Of a DNA stretch of 11,554 nucleotides, positions 5,828-11,554 are shown piece by piece. The notes beneath the pieces were generated by a model. It did not search any database, had not been told where the DNA came from, and worked only from the letters and a program-made list of their open reading frames with translations. Origin of the DNA: Crocinitomix sp. GTDB taxonomy: Bacteria; Bacteroidota; Bacteroidia; Flavobacteriales_D; Crocinitomicaceae. Location of the stretch: positions 1 to 11,554 of the forward strand of contig JADZFJ010000309.1 of assembly GCA_020849935.1 (NCBI GenBank). Direction: 5' to 3'. How positions within the stretch are numbered: the stretch's first letter is position 1; the number at the start of each line of letters is the position of its first letter. Position numbers and translations under genes: made by a program.

Positions 5828-7561
5828 TTATTGCTTAATCACTTTCACTGTTTGTGACTTCGATTCGGTTGTAATCTTCACGAAATACTCACCTGCCGCT
5901 AATGATTTCAGATCTAATTGTTTTTGATCAACTGCTGATCCTGAAAGTACCACTTCACCGTTCATGTTCACTAACGAATAATTAAACATTCCATTTAATT
6001 TAATCACAACAAACGAAGTTGTAGGGTTCGGATAAAATATTAATCCATCTTCGGTTAACTCACCAACACCAGCTTGACTTCCGATTTCAATATTTTGTGA
6101 AACTTCACATCCAGAATCATCTTTAACAACGACAATATAAATTCCTTCAGCTAATCCACTTAAATCTTCTGTATCGTCAAAATCACCAGTTCCGTCGATG
6201 TCCCAATCAAAAGTGTAAGGAGGATTTCCACCAGAAACAGTAATGTCAATTGCACCATCATCTCCCACAATAATATCTTCAGTGGTAAATGTTAGTTCTA
6301 CATCATAAACCGTTACGGTTACCGAAGCAAAATTTTCACATCCTTCTAGATCGGTTCCTGTTACAACGTAATCAAAAGTTCCTGCCGCATCTGGTGTAAA
6401 GGCCACACCATCTTCCACAGACGGTGGTTCCCAAACATAATCAGTTGCACCAGATCCAGTTAAGGTAATAAACTCACCTAAACAAATTTCTGTTTCACTC
6501 GCATTTGCAACAACAGTTGGTGAAGGATTTACTAAAATCTCAACTGAATAGCCACAATCATCCGGATCCGTACTAGAAGAGGTAAATGTAAAAGTTCCAG
6601 CCGCGTCAGGCGTGTATGCCACACCGTTTATCACACCACCATCCCAAGAAATTGTTCCTTCTCCTTCACCAGTAATTGTAACAGATTCACCTAGACAAAT
6701 TTCAGTTGAAGTAACTGTAACCTCTAGCTCTGAACAAAGTACAGTAATAATTACTTGGCCATTTCCATCTCTTACGCCAGCAGTATTTACTTGGTTGCTT
6801 CCATCATTAAAAGAACCACCGCCACCACCGCCAGCTCGGCAAGATGAACCGTTACCTCCGCCACCACCGGAGTAGCCACCACCACCGCCGCATCCACAAA
6901 CAGCGCCACCGCCGCCGCCAAATCCACCTTCACCACCTGGACCAAAAGAAGTAGCCCCAATTCCACCTAAAAACGTAGGAATTGTTCTGCCACCAGTGCA
7001 TCCATCACCCCATGTTGAATTTTGACCAGGGGTCAACCATCCACCACCACCAGAACCAGTTCCAGAAGGAGCATCACCTCTTCCACCATTTCCACCAACT
7101 CCTCCAAGTGCCGCACCACCATCTCCAGGTCCACCATCTTCACCAGCCAAGCCAGGTCCTCCAATAACACAAGTTCCAGGCCAGTTGGTATTACCGCCTC
7201 CACCACCGCCTGCAGCAATTAATGGAGTTGTGGCCAAAGCGGGATCCCAAACAAATGAGCCACCGCCCCCACCGCCAGAAGCACCTACACCACCGCAATT
7301 ATTTACAATTCCTTGTTGTCCAACAACTACATTGAGTACAGTTCCGGGAACAACCGCAAATTCACCATAAATTCCAGCACCTAGTCCACCATTGGTATTT
7401 CCTCCTCTGGCACCATACGCTTGAATCGAAATACTTGTCACCCCAGCAGGCACGGTGTACGTTGCAATTGCTCCAGTGTAATTAAAAGTTGTCACTTGCG
7501 CCCATGAGGTAAAAACACCTAGGCCAAGGAGTAAACTTAATTTTATCTTTAAATTTTTCAT
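5828..7561 (-). CDS. Secreted protein with ALK/LTK-like glycine-rich domain, Ig-like, SprB-type and T9SS sorting domains
   Basis: 577 residues. Signal peptide 1-21/22 (ending TSWAQ). A glycine-rich domain at 23-276 opens FNYTGAIATYTVPAGVTS, then shows VVVGQQG (78-84), GGGGGGSFVW (96-105), PLIAAGGGGGG (113-123), GGFGGGGG (212-219), CGCGGGGGYSGGGGG (222-236) and GNGQVIITVLC (266-276). The order and wording differ from the two sibling proteins and resemble, from memory, the extracellular glycine-rich domain of animal ALK/LTK. Two Ig-like repeats (277-347, 348-420) each have a Cys pair. An SprB-type repeat (421-505) has the loop DWDIDGTGDFDD, and the T9SS sorting domain is 506-577 (FYPNPTT...KVIKQ). 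Surface export by T9SS is well supported; ligand or matrix function is unknown. The start is 78 bp after the preceding gene's stop with only a weak promoter, so read-through from that gene is possible. Confidence 0.92.
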   Translation of the reverse strand: MKNLKIKLSLLLGLGVFTSWAQVTTFNYTGAIATYTVPAGVTSISIQAYGARGGNTNGGLGAGIYGEFAVVPGTVLNVVVGQQGIVNNCGGVGASGGGGGGSFVWDPALATTPLIAAGGGGGGNTNWPGTCVIGGPGLAGEDGGPGDGGAALGGVGGNGGRGDAPSGTGSGGGGWLTPGQNSTWGDGCTGGRTIPTFLGGIGATSFGPGGEGGFGGGGGAVCGCGGGGGYSGGGGGNGSSCRAGGGGGGSFNDGSNQVNTAGVRDGNGQVIITVLCSELEVTVTSTEICLGESVTITGEGEGTISWDGGVINGVAYTPDAAGTFTFTSSSTDPDDCGYSVEILVNPSPTVVANASETEICLGEFITLTGSGATDYVWEPPSVEDGVAFTPDAAGTFDYVVTGTDLEGCENFASVTVTVYDVELTFTTEDIIVGDDGAIDITVSGGNPPYTFDWDIDGTGDFDDTEDLSGLAEGIYIVVVKDDSGCEVSQNIEIGSQAGVGELTEDGLIFYPNPTTSFVVIKLNGMFNYSLVNMNGEVVLSGSAVDQKQLDLKSLAAGEYFVKITTESKSQTVKVIKQ

Positions 7562-7580
7562 TTAATTCAAATTATTTCGG

Positions 7581-7588
7581 TAAAAGTA
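7581..7588 (-). promoter_or_regulatory. Possible -7 element of the 7561-5828 gene
   Basis: Minus-strand TACTTTTA ends 19 bases before the ATG and is followed by CCGAAATAA. This aligns base for base with TACCTTTG-TCGAAATAA upstream of the neighbouring paralogue, with few differences. The last base departs from TAnnTTTG, and the nearest TTTG lies only 17 bases upstream. The similarity to the sibling promoter is the main support. Confidence 0.4.
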
Positions 7589-7639
7589 ATAAATAGTCTC
7601 ACACTCAAAACTGAAAGCCTATCCAAACTTAAATGTTTA

Positions 7640-9532
7640 CTATTTTTTAACAACCTTGAAGGTATTTGTACGATTCTCTGAAAGAACTTTTACAAAATAA
7701 ACCCCATCTGCTAAATCTGCCATTGACAATTGTGTTTGATTAATTGCTGTTCCTTTTAAGATAATTTCACCTGTCAAAGAAATTAATTCGTAATCAAAAG
7801 ATCCAGTTGTTTGAACAGTAATGTTGTTTGATGTAGGATTTGGATAGATTTGGATCGACGATCCATTATTTTCATTTATACCCGCTAATGCACCTAACAC
7901 AATTTCCTCTTCACCAAAACATCCGATATTATCTTTAACCACAATTGTATAAGTCCCTCCAGTTAATCCAGTTAAATCTTCTGTATCATCAAAATCGCCT
8001 GTTCCGTCATTATCCCAATCATAAATATATGGTGGTACACCACCTGTAACGGTAATATCAATTTCTCCATCACTTCCGGCATCTTCTATCACAGTGGTAT
8101 ATGTAATCTCGATAGGCGCTGAAATGGTAATATCAATGCTGTCTGTACCAGTACAAGTAGAGAACGAAGAAGTTCCAGTAACTGTGTAAGTAATTACGCC
8201 AGAAACATCTGGCACAAATTCAACGTTATTAGTTACGCCCATGTCCCATACATAAGTTGTTCCCCCTGTGCCATACAAGGTTAAAGGATCGCCGAAACAA
8301 ATTTCCGTTTCAGAAGCATTTGCGACAATAGTTGGGGTATACAGGGCTGTTACATCGACTGTCGCCGAATTAGAACATCCGCTACCATTAGTTCCTGTCA
8401 CCGTATAAGTATCCGTTCCCATCGTTAGCGGTTCGAATGGTACCCCGTTCACCACACCCATATCCCAAGTATACGAAGTTGCACCACTACCCGTAAAAAC
8501 AACAGTTTCTCCTAAACAAATCTCAGTATCGGTAACATTTGCTACAACCGTAGGGATTGCAAAAACACCAATCGTAATCGTTACAGAACAATCATCTGGA
8601 TCAGTACTGTTGGCTGTATATTCATAAATTCCAATAGTTGCTGGGGTAAAAGGCACCCCATTTATAACACCTCCAGTCCACGTAATTACACCTTCTCCAT
8701 CCGCTTCAGCGGTGAAAGATTCTCCCAAACAAATCGTTACATCCGAAACAGTCAACGTCATTGGTGAACATAAAACAGTAATTACCACTTGACCATGACC
8801 AGTTCTAACTCCTGGAGTCGTAACACCTGAAGTTACTCCACCAATATACGAAGATCCACCACCAGCACCAGCTTGACCAGCACCTGAACCACCGCCATAC
8901 CAACCCCCGCCACCGCCGGCATTGTGATAATCGCCAGGACCACCACCAAATCCAAATGTACCGCCAGTTGCAGCACCATAGCAACAACCTGCTGCACCAC
9001 CTGCAACCTGAGTGCCTCCGCCTCCGCCAACAAATTCATCTCCGTTAGAACCCGCGAGTCCGATCAATCCACCGCCGTTGCCACCATTACTTGGTGTTGA
9101 ACCGAAAGCAGCTCCACCGCCTCCACCACCAACGATCACCCGATCGTTTAAACCATAAGGTGATACGCGTACATCAGACGCACCCCCACCTTCAGCACCA
9201 TAATTTGTGGCCGCCATTCCTCCTCCATTATATCCACCAGGACCGGTAGAGCTTCCATGACCTCCCACGTACACCTGTAATACTTGTCCAGGAGTTACAG
9301 TTAAGTTTCCAATACTATAACCACCTCTTCCAGGAATTGGTGTTACACCTGCATAAGTCCCTGTACCGCCTTCGGCGCCCCATGTCTCAATTTGAATACT
9401 TCCAACACCCGGAGGAACTGTATATGTTTGAAGTCCACCTGTGAAATCAAACGTTGTTTGTGCCCAGTTAATCCCGAGCAAGCTGACGAATACAACAAAA
9501 AAAGTGTATTTCAAAATGTAATTTTGTCTCAT
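7640..9532 (-). CDS. Secreted glycine-rich protein with three Ig-like repeats, SprB-type and T9SS sorting domains
   Basis: 630 residues. Signal peptide 1-24/25 (MRQNYILKYTFFVVFVSLLG...WAQ). A glycine-rich domain (26-255) opens FDFTGGLQTYTVPPGVGSIQ, with VYVGGHG, EGGGASDVRV and LNDRVIVGGGGGG, and closes GHGQVVITVLC. This is the same sub-type as the gene at 5647-3899 and unlike the one at 7561-5828. It has three Ig-like repeats (256-326, 327-399, 400-474), one more than its siblings; the extra one (…YVWDMGVTNNVEF…) looks like a copy of its neighbour (…YTWDMGVVNGVPF…). An SprB-type repeat (475-558) contains DWDNDGTGDFDD, and the T9SS sorting domain is 559-630 (IYPNPTS...KVVKK). The stop codon is TAG. 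No terminator is seen before the next gene 78 bp downstream, so the two may share a transcript. Confidence 0.92.
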   Translation of the reverse strand: MRQNYILKYTFFVVFVSLLGINWAQTTFDFTGGLQTYTVPPGVGSIQIETWGAEGGTGTYAGVTPIPGRGGYSIGNLTVTPGQVLQVYVGGHGSSTGPGGYNGGGMAATNYGAEGGGASDVRVSPYGLNDRVIVGGGGGGAAFGSTPSNGGNGGGLIGLAGSNGDEFVGGGGGTQVAGGAAGCCYGAATGGTFGFGGGPGDYHNAGGGGGWYGGGSGAGQAGAGGGSSYIGGVTSGVTTPGVRTGHGQVVITVLCSPMTLTVSDVTICLGESFTAEADGEGVITWTGGVINGVPFTPATIGIYEYTANSTDPDDCSVTITIGVFAIPTVVANVTDTEICLGETVVFTGSGATSYTWDMGVVNGVPFEPLTMGTDTYTVTGTNGSGCSNSATVDVTALYTPTIVANASETEICFGDPLTLYGTGGTTYVWDMGVTNNVEFVPDVSGVITYTVTGTSSFSTCTGTDSIDITISAPIEITYTTVIEDAGSDGEIDITVTGGVPPYIYDWDNDGTGDFDDTEDLTGLTGGTYTIVVKDNIGCFGEEEIVLGALAGINENNGSSIQIYPNPTSNNITVQTTGSFDYELISLTGEIILKGTAINQTQLSMADLADGVYFVKVLSENRTNTFKVVKK

Positions 9533-9552
9533 ATATAGTGTCTTAGTTGTTC

Positions 9553-9579
9553 TAAATATAAAAAAAATAACGCTTACAA
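9553..9579 (-). promoter_or_regulatory. Possible promoter of the 9532-7640 gene
   Basis: Minus-strand TATATTTA (9553-9560) matches TAnnTTTG with one mismatch. TTG (9577-9579) lies 16 bases upstream, which is shorter than usual. The -7 box ends 20 bases before the ATG, as for the other genes of the cluster. The region is very AT-rich, so chance matches are likely. Confidence 0.35.
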
Positions 9580-9708
9580 TCTATTATTCTACTAGATTAA
9601 TTTTTAACGTGGTACATTTATTCAAAATTAAATCTTAGAAAAGATTTGAATGGTTAACCAAGTTTCCCATATTTAATTGGTCAAATCTGTGTTTGGAAAA
9701 TTTTTTAC

Positions 9709-9745
9709 AAAAAAAAAGGGCTGTATCGATTGATACAGCCCTTTT
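9709..9745 (-). terminator. Intrinsic terminator of the 11554-9762 surface-protein gene
   Basis: A perfect 14-bp stem (9714-9727 with 9732-9745, arm AAAAGGGCTGTATC) with the 4-nt loop GATT. The A run 9709-9717 gives a nine-T tract on the minus strand. It starts 16 bases after the stop codon and is the strongest terminator in the window. Confidence 0.95.
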
Positions 9746-9761
9746 CAAAAATAAGGTTATC

Positions 9762-11554
9762 TTATTGTTTCACAATTTTAACTGTGTTCACTTTGCCATC
9801 AACTTTTACGTTAATGATATAAGTTCCAGCAGCTAAATCTTGAACAGAAACTACTTTTTTATCAACTCCATTTCCTGTAGAAATCACATCACCATTTAAA
9901 GCTGTTAATTCATAAGCGAATGCCCCTTTAAAAGCGATAGTTACTTCATTTGTAGCAGGTGTAGGATAAACCATTAATTCAGAAGTTGTTAAATCTTCAA
10001 TTCCAACAAAACTTACAATTGTATAAGTTTCTTCAACTGTTGGGCATAAACCATCTTCAACACCACTGTCATTAACTGTCACTGTATAAGTACCTGCTGT
10101 TAATCCACTCACGTCTTGAGTAGTTGGACCATGAGACCAAGTATAACCGAAAGGACCAGTACCACCTGTTACTGTAATATCAATAGACGCACCGTATAAG
10201 GCATATTCTTCTTCGATCACTGCAGTCACAGTAGGATAAGGAATAGCTGTTACAACAATTTCATCTGTATCTTCACATCCGTTAGCGTCTGTACCAGTTA
10301 CGGTATAAGTTGTAGCACCATCTTCCACTACGAAAGGAACACCATCAGTTACAGCAGGATCCCACTCATAAGTTTCAGCACCTGAACCAGATAAAGTTAC
10401 TTCCATTCCAGCACATTGTGAAATATCAAGACCAGCTTCAACAATTGGAGTTGGGTGAACAATAACGGTAACTAAATCAGTACCTGCACAACCAGCGTCA
10501 GAAGTACCAGAAAGGATGTGCGTGTAAGTACCAGCAGCATCTGGAGTTATAGGCTCACCATCAACAATACCACCACCCCAATAAAAGTCAGCAGCACCAG
10601 AACCAGTTAAGGTATAAGATTCACCTAAACAAACTTGATCATCTGATGAAGTAGCAACCAAATCAGGAGAAACCTCATCAATAACTGTTACTGTAGTAGA
10701 AGTGATACATGGAATAGGCGTAACCAAAGCATCCATATATTCAAATAAATTTGCACGCCAGTTTGCCGCGTGAGGAGATGGAGAATGGTAATTAACAGTT
10801 GTCATACCACCCATCATTACTTGACCTTCACCCCATGCTTTTTCACATAAAATAACATTTCCTGAAGAATTCAAGATCGTAGTGTAACCTGAACCTGTGA
10901 TTCTAGCATGTCCGTAACTTGAACCTGACATTGAAGAAGAAGTTGGTAAATGTGGTCCAACATAAGCTGGATGTGCCAAATCAACAACGTTAACAGAACC
11001 AGCGTAATAAGAATACACTAAAGTTGTTCCCCCAAATCCAAGATTAAAAGAACCACCTTCATTAGGTGCAGAGTTAATAATCAAAGAACCTCCTAAAGCA
11101 ACCCACGCCTCGATAGCAGGAAGGTTTGCCGTTAAAAATGTATTTAATTCATTCGCTTGATTGTCACTTCCATCAAGAAATACGAAAGAAGTAGAAGGCG
11201 AAAAAACTGTAGCAACTGGTGCAGATTCAAAAGATTGAAGTGTCCATCCACCAGGTCCAAATGCTAAGTTCATCGCAACATCATTGGAAGTGTTTCCCCA
11301 AGGATTTCCGATGTTAGATTTAATGTAGTACTTTGTTGTACCAGGAATATAAGAATAATTGATTGTGTGCGTTCCTACTCCAGCAGCAACTGGATCAAAA
11401 ATTCCTCCAGCAACACCTGGGCCAGAGAAAACGCCTCCACCAGGAGTAGCAGCAAGAACAACTGGAACAGCATCAAGACAATAAACATCAGCTAGACCAG
11501 TAATTGCACATTGCGCGGTTGCTTGATTACCATAAAACATGGTTAAACCAAAAG
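9762..11554 (-). CDS. Secreted T9SS-sorted protein with an unidentified N-terminal domain (5' end outside window)
   Basis: The frame stays open to the window edge. The codons before the Met at 11540 read F-G-L-T, continuing a hydrophobic signal peptide that ends GNQATAQ, so the true start lies beyond 11554. Numbering below is from that Met (592 residues). After the signal (to about 10) comes a Gly-rich Ig/PKD-like unit (GGGVFSGPGVAGGIFDP, 11-64). A domain of about 210 residues follows, with WVALGGSLIINSAPNEG, CEKAWGEGQVMMGGM and WRANLFEYMD, which looks like an alpha/beta (Rossmann or amidotransferase-like) fold. I see no catalytic triad and do not assign it. Then come two Ig-like repeats (289-362, 363-434), a plain SprB-type repeat (435-520, YTWSHGPTTQDVSGLTAGTY) without the acidic loop of its siblings, and the T9SS domain (521-592), with YPTP in place of YPNP, ending KIVKQ. 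The C-terminal half is homologous to the three downstream genes; the N-terminal half is not. Confidence 0.9.
   Translation of the reverse strand, partial: FGLTMFYGNQATAQCAITGLADVYCLDAVPVVLAATPGGGVFSGPGVAGGIFDPVAAGVGTHTINYSYIPGTTKYYIKSNIGNPWGNTSNDVAMNLAFGPGGWTLQSFESAPVATVFSPSTSFVFLDGSDNQANELNTFLTANLPAIEAWVALGGSLIINSAPNEGGSFNLGFGGTTLVYSYYAGSVNVVDLAHPAYVGPHLPTSSSMSGSSYGHARITGSGYTTILNSSGNVILCEKAWGEGQVMMGGMTTVNYHSPSPHAANWRANLFEYMDALVTPIPCITSTTVTVIDEVSPDLVATSSDDQVCLGESYTLTGSGAADFYWGGGIVDGEPITPDAAGTYTHILSGTSDAGCAGTDLVTVIVHPTPIVEAGLDISQCAGMEVTLSGSGAETYEWDPAVTDGVPFVVEDGATTYTVTGTDANGCEDTDEIVVTAIPYPTVTAVIEEEYALYGASIDITVTGGTGPFGYTWSHGPTTQDVSGLTAGTYTVTVNDSGVEDGLCPTVEETYTIVSFVGIEDLTTSELMVYPTPATNEVTIAFKGAFAYELTALNGDVISTGNGVDKKVVSVQDLAAGTYIINVKVDGKVNTVKIVKQ

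Noticed and set aside
1..11554. tRNA, rRNA, insertion sequence, integrase or attachment sites
   Set aside because: No cloverleaf with a T-loop, no ribosomal RNA sequence, no transposase-like ORF and no long terminal inverted repeats were recognised on either strand.

Overview
The window looks like a chromosomal segment of a member of the Bacteroidota, most likely Flavobacteriales. The reasons are the type IX secretion (T9SS) sorting tails ending in KVVKK or KVIKQ, SprB-type repeats, a PIN-PhoH protein, AT-rich spacers, and promoters of the TTG-N(16-21)-TAnnTTTG type with no Shine-Dalgarno sequences. Every supported gene lies on the minus strand, so transcription runs from high to low coordinates. 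The genus cannot be fixed from the sequence; a Crocinitomicaceae/Fluviicola-like organism is only a guess.

Right two thirds (3899-11554): four consecutive large genes for secreted, multi-domain surface proteins. In transcription order these are 11554-9762 (5' end cut by the window), 9532-7640, 7561-5828 and 5647-3899. All four share a C-terminal half made of two or three Ig-like repeats of about 73 residues (each with a Cys pair), one SprB-type repeat and a 72-residue T9SS sorting domain. Three carry an N-terminal glycine-rich domain that begins F-x-(F/Y)-T-G...YTVP-(A/P)-GV. The most upstream one has instead an unrelated, possibly Rossmann-like domain. Strong hairpin-plus-U-tract terminators follow the first, third and fourth genes. 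The second and third are 78 bp apart with no terminator and may be partly co-transcribed. The proteins are probably exported by Sec, passed through T9SS, trimmed at the sorting domain and attached to the cell surface or released.

Left third (1-3592): housekeeping genes. A PIN-PhoH ATPase (3592-2261) is followed by a spacer with two hairpins and a duplicated GCGGAAAGC motif. Next come a tyrosyl-tRNA synthetase gene and a small lipoprotein gene 23 bp after it. tyrS is interrupted by one in-frame TAG exactly between the catalytic/helical part and the S4 RNA-binding domain. The frame is otherwise intact, and an ATG lies one codon after the TAG.

The two points most worth following up are the amber-split tyrS and the glycine-rich domains. 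The domain at 6734-7495 resembles, motif by motif, the extracellular glycine-rich domain of the animal receptor kinases ALK/LTK. That comparison is made from memory and was not computed.
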